Part shown: positions 22,429 to 31,459 of the stretch, piece after piece | Layout of the letters: each line of letters begins with the position of its first letter | Numbering within the stretch: position 1 is the first letter of the stretch | Assembly (NCBI GenBank): GCA_964561605.1 | Contig: CAZLQD010000050.1 | Span: 1-43,280 of the forward strand | DNA: 43,280 nucleotides | Source of the DNA: JALUZX01 sp964561605 | Lineage (GTDB): Bacteria > Planctomycetota > UBA1135 > JALUZX01 | Reading direction: 5' to 3' | Translations under genes and position numbers: made by a program | Notes under the pieces: model-generated | Database searches by the model: none | The model's input: the letters and a program-made list of their open reading frames with translations, nothing else | What the model was told of the DNA's origin: nothing

Positions 22429-23802
22429 TCAGTCCAAGCCCAGGCGCTTGAGCTTCCTGTGGAGGGTGGTGTAGTCCACCTTGAGGATCCGGGCCGCCTC
22501 GGCCTTGTTGCCTCCGGCCTGCTCCAGGGCCTGGAGGATCCACTCCCGCTCCAGTCTTTCCGCCGCCTCTCGGACCTTGTCCGTCAGGGAGGCGTCCCTT
22601 GGGAAGGCGGGCCCTCCCGGTGGAAGCCCCCGAGGATCCAGTTCCTTTCCCTCCCGGACGTGCTGGGGAAGGATGGTCCCCCCCCCCGAGAGGAGGAGGG
22701 CTCGGGCCACGGTGTTGCGCAATTCCCGGAGGTTCCCGGGCCAGGGGCGCTTCAGCAGGGCCTCCATGGCCCCCTTGGACCAGCGGGCCTTTCCCCCACC
22801 CTCCTGGAGCAGGAAGAGACCGGCGAACCAGCGGACGTCCTTGGGCCTCTCCCTGAGGGGAGGGATCCGCAAGGTGAACCCGTTGATCCGGTGGTAGAGG
22901 TCCAGGCGGAAACGGCCCTCCCGGGCGGCCCGGGAGAGGTCCAGGTTGGTGGCCGAGAGGATCCTGGCGTCGAAGGGCCTGGGGATACTCTCTCCCAGGG
23001 GGGTGACGGCCTTCTCCTGGAGCACCCTGAGAAGCTTGGCCTGGATCTCGGGGGGCAGGTTCCCGATTTCGTCCAGGAAGAGGGTCCCCCCGTGGGCTTC
23101 GAGAAAGAGCCCATTCCTGTCCCGGTCCGCTCCTGTGAAGGCCCCTTTCCTGTGGCCGAAGAGGAGACTCTCCGCCAGGGAGGGGGGAAGGGCTCCGCAG
23201 TCCACGGCCGTGAAGGGTCCGTCCCGCCGGGGAGAGAGGGCGTGGACCGCCCGGGCGAGGAACTCCTTGCCCGTTCCCGACTCGCCCTGGAGGAGAAGGG
23301 GAAGGTCCGAGGCCGCGGCCCGGGCGGCCTCCTCGGCCAGGGCCTTTGCGGCAGGGCTGATACCCAGGGCGGGGAGCCCTCCCCGGATGAGGGGAAGGGA
23401 GCCGGCCCGGCCTTCCCGCCCCTCCAGGAGATTTCGGACAGCCGATATCAACCTGGCGTTGTCGAAGGGCTTCACGACGTAGTCCGAGGCCCCGCCCTTC
23501 ATGGCCGTGACGGCCGTCTCCACCTGGTCCACGGCGGTGAGGACCACCGCCGGGAGGGCTGGCCGCTTCTCCCGGAGTCTCTCCAGGAACTCCAGGCCTC
23601 CGCACCTGGGCATTCGCAGGTCCGTGATCACCAGGTCGGGAGGCCAGTCCATGGCCACCCGGAGTCCTTCGACCCCGTCCTTGGCCTCCCGGACCTCGAA
23701 TCCCTCCTTCTGGAAGAGCCCCTTCAGGACCCAGCGGAGGTCCTCCTCGTCGTCCACGACCAGGATCCTGGGGGAATGGCCGACCTTGGTATTCGCTTTC
23801 AT
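22429..23802 (-). CDS. NtrC-family sigma-54 response regulator
   Basis: The 457-residue protein has a receiver domain with phosphoacceptor Asp61 (VITDLRMP). Its AAA+ domain has Walker A GESGTGKE (173-180), an intact sigma-54 loop GAFTGA (220-225) and Walker B LFLDEIG. A Fis-type helix-turn-helix closes the protein (GGNKAEAARILKVDYTTLHR). All motifs look functional, unlike the regulator at 10536. Its ATG overlaps the histidine kinase stop as ATGA, so the pair forms a two-component system that should act on sigma-54 promoters. The regulated genes are not evident; I found no clear -24/-12 site in the intergenic regions here. Confidence 0.95.
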   Translation of the reverse strand: MKANTKVGHSPRILVVDDEEDLRWVLKGLFQKEGFEVREAKDGVEGLRVAMDWPPDLVITDLRMPRCGGLEFLERLREKRPALPAVVLTAVDQVETAVTAMKGGASDYVVKPFDNARLISAVRNLLEGREGRAGSLPLIRGGLPALGISPAAKALAEEAARAAASDLPLLLQGESGTGKEFLARAVHALSPRRDGPFTAVDCGALPPSLAESLLFGHRKGAFTGADRDRNGLFLEAHGGTLFLDEIGNLPPEIQAKLLRVLQEKAVTPLGESIPRPFDARILSATNLDLSRAAREGRFRLDLYHRINGFTLRIPPLRERPKDVRWFAGLFLLQEGGGKARWSKGAMEALLKRPWPGNLRELRNTVARALLLSGGGTILPQHVREGKELDPRGLPPGGPAFPRDASLTDKVREAAERLEREWILQALEQAGGNKAEAARILKVDYTTLHRKLKRLGLD

Positions 23803-25019
23803 CGTATGGACTCCACGGGAAGGGGGGCTTCCTGGGGGAGGAGGAGAATGGCCCGGGTCCCTCCTCCCGACCTCGGGCAGAGGGCGAGCTTCCCCCCGTG
23901 GCGGGCGGCCACTCTCTGGGTCACCGTGAGACCCAGCCCCGTGCCTTTCTCCCTCGTCGTGAAGAAGGGATCGAGGGCTCGTTTGCGGGTCTCCGGCGAG
24001 ATGCCCGGGCCGTCGTCCTCGACGAAGAGGGCGACCATCTCGGAATCCCTCAAGCGGAAATACCTCGCCCCGAGGCGGACCAGGCCCGAGGCGGGGGCGG
24101 CCTGTACGGCATTGAGGGCCAGGTTGATCAAGGCCTGGGAGAGGAGACTCCTGTCCCCTTTGAAGGTGACTCCGGGGCAGGGAAGGACCTGGAGGCGGAT
24201 TCCCTTTTGGCGGGCCTCGACGGCCACCAGGGAGGCCGTCTCCTCCAGGAGGGTCCGGGCCTCCAGGGGAACGGGCTCGAACTGGGAGGGCTTTCCCAGC
24301 TCCAGGAGGGCCCGGATGGTCCGGTCGGCCTTGTCCACGCTTCGCAGGACCACCTCCATGGATCTCCCCACGGAGGGGCACACCCGGGATTCCTCCAGGG
24401 CGGACTGGGCGGCGGAACGGATGATGGCCAGGGGGTTCTTGAGGTCGTGGGCGATGCCTGCGGCCAGTTCCCCCAGGGCGGCGATCTTCTCTGCCTGGAT
24501 CAATTCGTCGTGGGCCCGCTCCAGGGCCCGCATGGAGCGCCGGAGCATCTCCGCCGTCCTCTCCTGGTCCTTCCGCACCGCCGAGAGCCCTTCCTTGAGG
24601 ACCCGGCGGGACCGGACGATCTCGGGGATCCACAGGACGATCCCGAAACTGAGGACCGAGAACCCGAGAAGGAAGCCCACGCCGTGCTCCAGGGACCAGG
24701 CGATGCCCCAGGCCTGGGGGAAGGGGATCCAGGGAATGTAGCCCCGTCCCACGAGGACCCCGCCCAGGGACCCGGCGAAGAGGAGGCTCGCCCCGATCAC
24801 CAGGAACCTCCAACCCTGGCTCCGCAGATCGGGCTCCACCCAGCCCATGGCCAGGAAGAAACCCAGCATCACCCCCAGGTAGGCCGGGCGGATCACCCTT
24901 TCGGTGAAGGGCGTGGACGTGAGGAGGGCCCCGGCCACCACAAGGACGGCCAGGAGGAAACAAAAGAGTCGGGCCATGGGATTGGAGCCCGGCTGGGGGG
25001 ATGGAGTCCTCGCCTGCAC
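23799..25019 (-). CDS. Membrane sensor histidine kinase
   Basis: The 406-residue kinase has about four hydrophobic segments (16-36, 45-60, 70-90, 110-131), a helical linker, and then the transmitter. Its phosphoacceptor is His191 in AAGIAHDLKNPL, the N-box Asn303 is in LINLALNAVQ, and the ATP-binding boxes are DDGPGI (335-340) and GTGLGL (359-364). The membrane segments are short-looped, with little periplasmic sequence, which suggests sensing within the membrane or from the cytoplasm. It starts with GTG after GAGGTGG; an ATG at 24977 has no ribosome site. It is coupled by ATGA to its cognate sigma-54 regulator. Confidence 0.92.
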   Translation of the reverse strand: MQARTPSPQPGSNPMARLFCFLLAVLVVAGALLTSTPFTERVIRPAYLGVMLGFFLAMGWVEPDLRSQGWRFLVIGASLLFAGSLGGVLVGRGYIPWIPFPQAWGIAWSLEHGVGFLLGFSVLSFGIVLWIPEIVRSRRVLKEGLSAVRKDQERTAEMLRRSMRALERAHDELIQAEKIAALGELAAGIAHDLKNPLAIIRSAAQSALEESRVCPSVGRSMEVVLRSVDKADRTIRALLELGKPSQFEPVPLEARTLLEETASLVAVEARQKGIRLQVLPCPGVTFKGDRSLLSQALINLALNAVQAAPASGLVRLGARYFRLRDSEMVALFVEDDGPGISPETRKRALDPFFTTREKGTGLGLTVTQRVAARHGGKLALCPRSGGGTRAILLLPQEAPLPVESIR

Positions 25020-25128
25020 GATCCACCTCGAAAAGGGCCTTCCTTTTCATCGGCCGCCGGGGGGGCCGAAGGTGAGCTTGGGACTCCGGGGTTGTTTCCC
25101 GGGCCGGGTGGGGGGAAACTGCGCCGCC

Positions 25129-26376
25129 ATGGAACCCGCCGAAAACCTCTCGATCCACGATCCCGAGCTGGCCTCCGCTTTGGCCGACGAGGTGGCGCGC
25201 CAGCAGGAGTGCCTCACCCTCATCGCCTCGGAGAACCACTGCTCCGCCGCGGTCCGGGCCTGCCTCTCCTCTCCCCTCACCGACAAGTACGCCGAAGGCT
25301 ACCCGGGAGCGCGGTACTACGGGGGATGCCAGGTGGCGGACCGGGTGGAGGCCCTGGCACGGGAACGGGCCACGGCTCTCTTCGGGGCCGAACACGCCAA
25401 CGTCCAGCCCCATTCGGGGACCCAGGCCAACCTGGCCGTATACATGGCCCTCATGGAGCCGGGGGACACTTTGCTCGGTATGGACCTGGCCGCCGGAGGC
25501 CACCTCTCCCACGGCTCCCGGATGAGCCATACGGGAACGATCTTCCAGGGGGTCCACTACGGCGTCCATCCCGAGACGGGCCAGCCCGACTACGACGAAG
25601 TGGAGGCCCTTGCCGAGCGGTGCAAGCCCCGGGTCCTCGTGGCCGGGGGGAGCGCTCTTCCCAGGGAGGTGGATTGGGAGCGCCTGGGGGGAATCGCCCG
25701 GCGTGTGGGAGCCTGGCTCCTGGCGGACATCGCCCACACGGCGGGCCTCGTGGCGGGAGGGGTCCACAAGAGCCCCTTTCCCCATGCCGACGTGGTGACC
25801 ATGACCACCCACAAGACCCTCCGGGGTCCCCGGGGGGGCATGGTCCTCTGCAAGGCCGAGCTGGCCCGGCGGATCGACAAGAGTGTGTTTCCCGGCGGCC
25901 AGGGGGGGCCCCTCCTCCACGTGATCGCCGCCAAGGCCTGCGCCTTCGGAGAGGCCCTGAAGCCGGAGTTCAAGGCCTACGCCGCCCGGGTGGTGGAGAA
26001 CGCCGTCCGCCTGGGGGAGGGCCTCAAGGAATTCGGCTTCGACTTGGTCTCGGGGGGAACGGACACCCACTTGCTCCTCCTGGATCTGCGCAAGCAGGGC
26101 ATTACGGGCCAGCAGGCCGAGACGGCCCTCCTCCGGGTGGGGATCGTGGCGAACAAGAATCTCATCCCCAACGATCCCAGGAAGGCCCGGGAGGCCAGCG
26201 GGCTCAGGCTGGGGACGGCAGCCGTGACCACCAGGGGAATGGGCCCGGCCGAGATGGAGCGGCTGGCCCGCATCATCCACCGGGCCCTCACGGGGACCGG
26301 GGAGGAGGAGACCCTGAAGGCCCAGGTGCTGGAACTGGCCCGGGCCTTTCCCGTCCCGGGAATGTCCGGGTCCTGA
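25129..26376 (+). CDS. glyA: Serine hydroxymethyltransferase
   Basis: This PLP enzyme interconverts serine and glycine while loading tetrahydrofolate with a one-carbon unit. The 415-residue protein matches the family closely. The PLP lysine is Lys229 in TTHKTLRGPRGG, and Asp200 and His203 lie in ADIAHTAGL, all at the same numbers as in Escherichia coli GlyA. The folate/substrate region YAEGYPGARYYGG is also intact. It is a single gene. The ATG has a GGGGGGAA stretch about 13 bases upstream. It feeds one-carbon units to purine synthesis, but purC and purE are on the opposite strand in a different unit. Confidence 0.97.
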   Translation: MEPAENLSIHDPELASALADEVARQQECLTLIASENHCSAAVRACLSSPLTDKYAEGYPGARYYGGCQVADRVEALARERATALFGAEHANVQPHSGTQANLAVYMALMEPGDTLLGMDLAAGGHLSHGSRMSHTGTIFQGVHYGVHPETGQPDYDEVEALAERCKPRVLVAGGSALPREVDWERLGGIARRVGAWLLADIAHTAGLVAGGVHKSPFPHADVVTMTTHKTLRGPRGGMVLCKAELARRIDKSVFPGGQGGPLLHVIAAKACAFGEALKPEFKAYAARVVENAVRLGEGLKEFGFDLVSGGTDTHLLLLDLRKQGITGQQAETALLRVGIVANKNLIPNDPRKAREASGLRLGTAAVTTRGMGPAEMERLARIIHRALTGTGEEETLKAQVLELARAFPVPGMSGS

Positions 26377-26409
26377 ACCTTTCCTTCTCCTTCCCCCCTT
26401 CTTCCCATT

Positions 26410-26424
26410 CCCCCGGCCCGGGGG
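26410..26424. other. GC hairpin after glyA
   Basis: A 6-bp stem (26410-26415 with 26419-26424) with a 3-nt loop lies 33 bases after the glyA stop, in the convergent gap. No T-run follows on the plus strand, so it is at best a weak terminator. Confidence 0.3.
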
Positions 26425-26490
26425 GAGCGGCGGCCCTCTCGAAAGCGCCTCCCTACCCGGGATCCACCCGGCCCTTCCGCCCGGGGAGGG

Positions 26491-26514
26491 AAAAAAGGCG
26501 GGGAAGCCCGGGCC
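26491..26514 (-). terminator. Weak intrinsic terminator of the purC-to-FG-GAP operon
   Basis: Immediately after the stop codon, the minus strand has a short interrupted GC stem (26497-26514) and then six Ts (26496-26491). The stem is imperfect, so the call rests mainly on the T-run and the position at the end of the operon. Confidence 0.45.
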
Positions 26515-28788
26515 TCAGCGCCCCTCCCTGGGTTGCGGCGGGAGGAGGAGGGCCTTTCCCGGATACCAGTGGATCCTTCCGAGGCCGTCTCCCACGAGGA
26601 GGTCGATCCTGCCGTCGCCGTCCAGGTGGGCCGCCGCGGGAGCGTCCAGGAGCGGGCCTTCGTGGAGGGGCCTCCCCGTGGCGAGGCGCACCGGCCTCGG
26701 CGGCCGGAAGGCCAGGGGCTTCACCTGCTCCAGCCACATGAGGGGAAACCCCCTCCTTCCCACGAGGAGGTCCAGGTCCCCGTCCTGGTCCCAGTCTGCG
26801 GCGTAGAGGGCCGGGCCGGGGCCTGCCCCTTCGGGCCGGGCGAAGAGGATGCCTCCGGGCGGTTCCGGGATGTCCCGGGCCAGGTGCCAGGAACCGCCCA
26901 GGACTTTGCGCTTCCCCAGGAGGGTGTCCTTCCAGGGCTTCCCCCTTCGTCCTGCGGGAAGACTCCCCGGCGGGGGGAGGATCTTGAAGCTCCGGAAGTG
27001 GACCCGGCCCTTTCCCGCGAAGAGACCCGCCGGGCCGGGCCCTGGAAGGGCCGTCCGGGCTCCTCCCAGATAACTCCCGTCCCACCAGGCCCGGACCCGG
27101 TCACCCACGACGGAGGCCGCCAGGGTGTGCCACTCCCCGTCGGGAAACCCCAGGGTCTTCCTCGCCAGGACCCGCCTTTCTCCTTCCAGGAGTTCCACCA
27201 GGGTGAGTTCGTAGACCAGGGGCTCCCTCTCCCGTGGGATCGAGGCTTGGAGAAGGAGGAGGTTTTCGGCGTCCCGGAAGCGCAGGAGGAGGCCGGGCCG
27301 CCAGGGCCCCGGGCCGGGTCGCTTCACCTCCACCTGGGCGAAGAAATCCTCCCTGGAGGAAAGGGTGGAGAGGACCAGGCCGGGTCCGGACCCGGCCAGG
27401 ACCATGGGAAGGGAGGCCAGGACTTCCGGGGCCGCCTCCAGGGTCTTTCCCCCGGCGAACCGGCCGCCGGGGAGTCCCTTCCAGAAGGTCAGGTGCCCCC
27501 CTCCTCCGGGGAAGCCCGCCAGGTCCTGGATGCCGTCGCCGTCCAGGTCCCCAAGGGCGGGCCGGGAGGAAGAAAGGAGGGATGGCGCCGAGGGAAGGGG
27601 CGAGGCCTTTCCGGTGGAGCGGACCAGGAGGAGTCGGCCTCCCCGTTCCAGGGCGAGGACCCCCTCCCTCCACGGGCCCAGGGGGAGGCAGTCCAGGGGG
27701 AGAAAACGCGGCGGGCCGGGCGGAGAAGGAGGGGGGTTTCCGGAAAACCGGAAGAATCCGGGTCCGGCGGCGAGGGCCGTCCTTCCTCGCCGCCGGATGA
27801 GGGCGGGATAGGCCTGGCCGGGCAGGCGGAGGAGGGAGGTCTCTTCCAGGGGGAAACCGTTCCGGGGACGGATCTTCCCTCCCGGGAGGATCTCCAGGAT
27901 TCGGGGGGCCGGACCCGCCAGGAGGAAGGTCCCGCCCTCGCGCTCCTTCCATGCCGCCAGGGGGCCGGGACCGCCGGGACGCAGGGTGAGCCCGGGAAGA
28001 GGGCCCGCCCAGGATGAGACCTTGGCCAGGTGGAATTCCTCCCTCTTCCTCTCCAGAGTATAGATCTCCAGGACGGGAGGATCTCCGCGGAAGAGGGCGA
28101 GAAGGGCCCGGCCTTCCGGGCCCCGGAAAGCGGCCAGGCTGGAGGGCCGGGAGAGCCGGAAGGGCCCTCCCCCCGGGCCGGTGAGGAGCCGGGACGGCCC
28201 TACCCTTCCTTCCTCTTCCTGGAGCCGGATTCGGAGCCCCTCGGGGCCTCCCAGGATCAGGTCGGTCCGACCGTCTCCGTCGGCGTCGAGAGCGGCCACC
28301 GATCGGTCCCAGGGCCGGGGTGCGGCCAGGGTCTCTCCCCGTGAGGTGAGGAGGGCCCCTTGGTCGGAGAGAGGGAAGAGGCCCCCTTTCCTCCCCCTCC
28401 ACCAGTGGAGGAAGGGCCTTGCCGAGAGGACGTCCGTCCCTCCGTCACCGTCCCAGTCGCAGAGGACGAAAGCTTCGGGACGGGGCCAGGGGAGCTCCCG
28501 GGTCTCGCGGAAGCGGCCGTCCTCTCCCAGGAGGAGGACCCGGTCTTCCAGGAAGAGGCGGAGGGGGGTGCCTCTCCCGGCGGGAAGGACCCGGGCCTCC
28601 CCCGAGGGGAGGGCCAGGGGGACGGGGGCGGTTTCCCCCAAAGAAAGGACTTCCCCCGCCTCCAGGGGGGGAAGAGGAGTGCTACGGTCCGGGCGGACCG
28701 GGGCCCGGCGGGAGGCGCAGGATGCGGCCAGGAGGACCGGGATCCACAGGAAGAGAGCGGATAGAGGTCTTCCCGACCCGTTTCTCAT
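26515..28788 (-). CDS. FG-GAP/VCBS-repeat lipoprotein with LamG/DUF1080-like insert
   Basis: The 757-residue protein has a lipoprotein signal (IPVLLAASC, Cys24). Calcium-binding Asp-rich loops of FG-GAP/VCBS beta-propeller type follow: DWDGDGGTD (111-119), DADGDGRTD (168-176), DLDGDG near 425, DWDQDGDLD (665-673) and LDGDGRID (about 722-729). A concanavalin-like domain is inserted at about 490-610 (AQVEVKR, FRDAENLLLLQ, DGEWHTLAASVVGDRVRAW), resembling LamG/DUF1080 sugar-binding folds. It is probably anchored to the outer membrane and may bind glycans. It is the last gene of the operon, and its ATG overlaps the PLP decarboxylase stop. A biosynthetic link to that module is suggested only by position. 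Confidence 0.82.
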   Translation of the reverse strand: MRNGSGRPLSALFLWIPVLLAASCASRRAPVRPDRSTPLPPLEAGEVLSLGETAPVPLALPSGEARVLPAGRGTPLRLFLEDRVLLLGEDGRFRETRELPWPRPEAFVLCDWDGDGGTDVLSARPFLHWWRGRKGGLFPLSDQGALLTSRGETLAAPRPWDRSVAALDADGDGRTDLILGGPEGLRIRLQEEEGRVGPSRLLTGPGGGPFRLSRPSSLAAFRGPEGRALLALFRGDPPVLEIYTLERKREEFHLAKVSSWAGPLPGLTLRPGGPGPLAAWKEREGGTFLLAGPAPRILEILPGGKIRPRNGFPLEETSLLRLPGQAYPALIRRRGRTALAAGPGFFRFSGNPPPSPPGPPRFLPLDCLPLGPWREGVLALERGGRLLLVRSTGKASPLPSAPSLLSSSRPALGDLDGDGIQDLAGFPGGGGHLTFWKGLPGGRFAGGKTLEAAPEVLASLPMVLAGSGPGLVLSTLSSREDFFAQVEVKRPGPGPWRPGLLLRFRDAENLLLLQASIPREREPLVYELTLVELLEGERRVLARKTLGFPDGEWHTLAASVVGDRVRAWWDGSYLGGARTALPGPGPAGLFAGKGRVHFRSFKILPPPGSLPAGRRGKPWKDTLLGKRKVLGGSWHLARDIPEPPGGILFARPEGAGPGPALYAADWDQDGDLDLLVGRRGFPLMWLEQVKPLAFRPPRPVRLATGRPLHEGPLLDAPAAAHLDGDGRIDLLVGDGLGRIHWYPGKALLLPPQPREGR

Positions 28789-30107
28789 GGTTCCCGGTCC
28801 TCCTGGAGGGGTGGGGGCACCCTCTGGTCCAGGACCCAGTCCTCCCCCTTGCGGCCCGGCCTGGCAAGCCAGGACTGGCCTTCCAGGACCACCACTTCGG
28901 CCGGGACCGGGTGGGAGAGGAAGGCCGGGTGGCTCGCCGTGAAGGCGTAGGCGCCGCACCTGAGGAAGGCCACCAGGTCGCCGGGAGCGGCCCGGGGAAA
29001 GGGGATCTCCCTGGCCAGGGTGTCCAGGGGCGTGCAGAGGGGACCCACGAGGGTGGCCTTCTCCTCCCCTTCCGCCCCCGGATCCGCCGCCAGGCACACG
29101 GGAAGGCTCCTGCGGAAGACCTGGCCCATGGTCCCCGCCGCCAGGGCGTTGGAGGACATCCCTCCGTCCAGGACGAGGAACCTCTTTCCCCGGGATACCT
29201 TGGCGTCCACCACCCGGGTCAGGTAGATCCCCGAGCGGGCCGAGAGGAAACGGCCCGGTTCGACCAGGAGTTCTCCCGCAGCCCGGTCCCGGTGGACCTC
29301 CCAGAGGGAGCGGACCTCCCTTCCCAGGGCTTCCAGGTCCAGTTCCTCCTCTCCTTCGTGGAGGGGGACACCCAGTCCGCCGCCCAGGTCCAGGTAGGAG
29401 AGGGGGCGGCCCAGGATGGAGGAAGCCTTTTCCGCCAGGTCGAAGAGACGGGCGTAGAGCCCCGCCAGGGCCCGGGCCTGGAGTACCTGGGTGGCGGCGT
29501 TGGCGTGAAGGCCCGCCACTTCGAAACGGCCCGTTCCTTCCAGGAAACGGAGGGCCTCTTCCATCTCTTCTTCGTCCCAGCCGAAGGCCTGGGGCCCTCC
29601 CCCCAGTCGCATACCCGCTCCTCTGGAAAGGGAGGCCGGGTTGATCCGGAGTCCCACGGGGATCCGGCCCCTCCCGCAGAGGTCGGCGAGCCTCTCCGCC
29701 TCGCCCCGGGATTCCAGGTGGAGGGCCCGAATGCCCGCCCGGATCGCCGCCAGGTGCTCCTCCCGGCGTTTTCCCGGCCCGGCGAAGACGATCTTTCCCG
29801 GGGGGAACCCGGCCCGGAGGGCGGCGTGGAGCTCTCCCGCCGAGGCTACTTCGGCGCCGCACCCCCTCCGTGCGAGGAAGACCAGGACGGCCAGGAGGGG
29901 ATTTGCCTTTACGGAATAGAGGATCGTCGTCCCGGCAGGGAGGGCGCCCCGGAGGGCGGCCAGGTCCTTTTCGAGCCTGGAGAGATCGTAGACGTAGAGG
30001 GGGGTTCCGTAGCGCCTGGCCAGTTCCCCCGCCGGGATTCCTCCCACCAGGAGTTCCCCCGATTTCCATCCCAGGTCGGCGGCCGCCGCGGCTCGGGCGA
30101 AGTTCAT
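28785..30107 (-). CDS. Type III PLP-dependent decarboxylase, carrier-protein associated
   Basis: This 440-residue alanine-racemase-fold enzyme belongs with diaminopimelate and ornithine decarboxylases. Lys67 (YSVKANP) should bind PLP, with the phosphate loop GGG at 242-244, EPGR at 283-286 and the active-site Cys358 in GPLCTPLD. The usual HIGSQ segment reads HANAATQ (201-207), which resembles the PvsE-like and exosortase-associated branch rather than LysA. Members of that branch act beside carrier proteins, perhaps on a tethered amino acid. The ATG overlaps the stop of a carrier-protein gene as ATGA. No LysA-type diaminopimelate context is present. The substrate is unknown. Confidence 0.85.
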   Translation of the reverse strand: MNFARAAAAADLGWKSGELLVGGIPAGELARRYGTPLYVYDLSRLEKDLAALRGALPAGTTILYSVKANPLLAVLVFLARRGCGAEVASAGELHAALRAGFPPGKIVFAGPGKRREEHLAAIRAGIRALHLESRGEAERLADLCGRGRIPVGLRINPASLSRGAGMRLGGGPQAFGWDEEEMEEALRFLEGTGRFEVAGLHANAATQVLQARALAGLYARLFDLAEKASSILGRPLSYLDLGGGLGVPLHEGEEELDLEALGREVRSLWEVHRDRAAGELLVEPGRFLSARSGIYLTRVVDAKVSRGKRFLVLDGGMSSNALAAGTMGQVFRRSLPVCLAADPGAEGEEKATLVGPLCTPLDTLAREIPFPRAAPGDLVAFLRCGAYAFTASHPAFLSHPVPAEVVVLEGQSWLARPGRKGEDWVLDQRVPPPLQEDREP

Positions 30108-30364
30108 GGAGAAGGCTTCTCTCCCGCCCGTTCCTCCAGGAGGGCCGCGATGCGGGCGAAGTCCTGGAAGTTCTCGGGCGTCACGTCCATGTCGTGAAAG
30201 CGGATTCCCGTCTCCTCCTCCAGGCGGGTCACGAGTTCCACCACCTGGAGGGAGGTCAAGTATCCTCCGTCCAGGAGGGGCAGGTCCGGCGTGATCCTGG
30301 ATTCCTCCAGGCCGGTGAGCTCCGAGAGGATCTCGAGGAGGATCTTTTCCTTGGAGGCGCTCAT
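30104..30364 (-). CDS. Acyl/peptidyl carrier protein (phosphopantetheine site)
   Basis: The 86-residue protein is a small four-helix carrier domain. The attachment site is Ser38 in LLDGGYLTSLQVVELV, which aligns with the usual D-S-L motif but has Thr before the Ser. The following EEETGIRF resembles DltC and other stand-alone carriers rather than the fatty-acid AcpP. It overlaps mtnA upstream and the PLP decarboxylase downstream, both through ATGA, so the three are produced together. No adenylating ligase or phosphopantetheinyl transferase lies in the window. It probably carries an amino or keto acid for the decarboxylase, which is inference. Confidence 0.85.
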   Translation of the reverse strand: MSASKEKILLEILSELTGLEESRITPDLPLLDGGYLTSLQVVELVTRLEEETGIRFHDMDVTPENFQDFARIAALLEERAGEKPSP

Positions 30365-31455
30365 GGGCTCCCGGAGTCTCCCTTCCCCTCCCTCTTCCCC
30401 CCCTCCAGGAGGGTGGAGATCTTCCCCTCGAAGGGGGGGCGGAGGACACCCCTCTCGGTGACGAAGGCCGTCACGAGGGCGGCGGGGGTTACGTCGAAGG
30501 CCGGGTTCCAGGCCTCCACTCCTTCCGGGGCGATCTCGAGCCCTCTCGGGGCCAGGACCTCGGCGGCGGGGCGGCGTTCCACGGGGATCCCTTTCCCGGA
30601 GGGAAGGTGGGGATCGAAGGTGGAGAGGGGGGCCACCACGTAGAAAGGGACCTGGTGCCGCCGGGCCAGGACGGCAAGGGGATAGGTGCCGATCTTGTTG
30701 GCGAAGTCTCCGTTCCGGGCCACCCTGTCGGCCCCGACGAGGACGGCATCCACCTCACCAGAGGCCAGGAGGGAACCTGCGGCGCCGTCGCAGAGGAGCG
30801 TCACGGGGATTCCGGCCTTCCGGAGTTCCCAGGCGGTGAGGCGCGCTCCTTGCCAGAGGGGGCGGGTCTCGTCGGCGAAGACCCGGATCTTCTTGCCCCG
30901 GGCGAAGGCCCGGTAGACCACGGCCAGGGCCGTGCCCTCTCCCCCGGTGGCCAGGAAACCGGTGTTGCAGTGGGTGAGGACCGTGGCTTCCTCCCCCAGG
31001 AGGTCCGCCCCCGCCTCTCCCATGGCCCGGCAGGTGGCCCGGTCTTCCCTGTGGATCCTCCGGGCTTCTTCCAGGAGGGCCCGGGCCGTTTCCCCGGGAG
31101 GAGCGTCCCGGCGGGCCTCCAGGACCTTGGCGGCCCTGGCCAGGGCCCAGGAGAGGTTTACCGCCGTGGGCCGCACACGGGAGAGCCTGTCCAGGAGTGT
31201 TTTTACGGCAGAGCGGAAATCATCGCCGGAGCGTTCCAGGTTCTCCTGGGCGGCCAGGACTGCGCCGTAGCCCGCCGCCACTCCGATGGCCGGGGCGCCC
31301 CGGACGGAGAGGTCGAAGACGGCCCTCTCCAGGTCCTCCACGGTGCGGCATTCCAGGTAGACTTCCTCGCCGGGGAGGCGGGTCTGGTCCAGGAGCCTCA
31401 GGACCCCCGGGACCTGCCCGCGCCACTCCAGGACCGGCGGGAACGCCAGCTCCAC
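30361..31455 (-). CDS. mtnA: Methylthioribose-1-phosphate isomerase
   Basis: MtnA converts 5-methylthioribose 1-phosphate to the ribulose form in methionine salvage. The 364-residue protein has the catalytic Cys163 in THCNTGFLAT, Asp243 in GADRVARNGDFANKIGT, and the early VRGAPAIGVAA motif. It is related to eIF2B subunits and ribose-1,5-bisphosphate isomerase, but the Cys and Asp motifs favour MtnA. It starts with GTG four bases after the purE stop, with GGAGG upstream. No other salvage gene (mtnB, mtnC, mtnK) is nearby. The C-terminus is an extended, charged tail that overlaps the carrier-protein gene. Confidence 0.92.
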   Translation of the reverse strand: MELAFPPVLEWRGQVPGVLRLLDQTRLPGEEVYLECRTVEDLERAVFDLSVRGAPAIGVAAGYGAVLAAQENLERSGDDFRSAVKTLLDRLSRVRPTAVNLSWALARAAKVLEARRDAPPGETARALLEEARRIHREDRATCRAMGEAGADLLGEEATVLTHCNTGFLATGGEGTALAVVYRAFARGKKIRVFADETRPLWQGARLTAWELRKAGIPVTLLCDGAAGSLLASGEVDAVLVGADRVARNGDFANKIGTYPLAVLARRHQVPFYVVAPLSTFDPHLPSGKGIPVERRPAAEVLAPRGLEIAPEGVEAWNPAFDVTPAALVTAFVTERGVLRPPFEGKISTLLEGGKREGKGDSGSP

Positions 31456-31459
31456 GGAA

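Noticed and set aside
28785..30107. Diaminopimelate decarboxylase (lysA)
   Set aside because: The HIGSQ region is replaced by HANAATQ, the cysteine motif is GPLCTPLD, and it is coupled to a carrier protein, all of which favour the carrier-associated branch.
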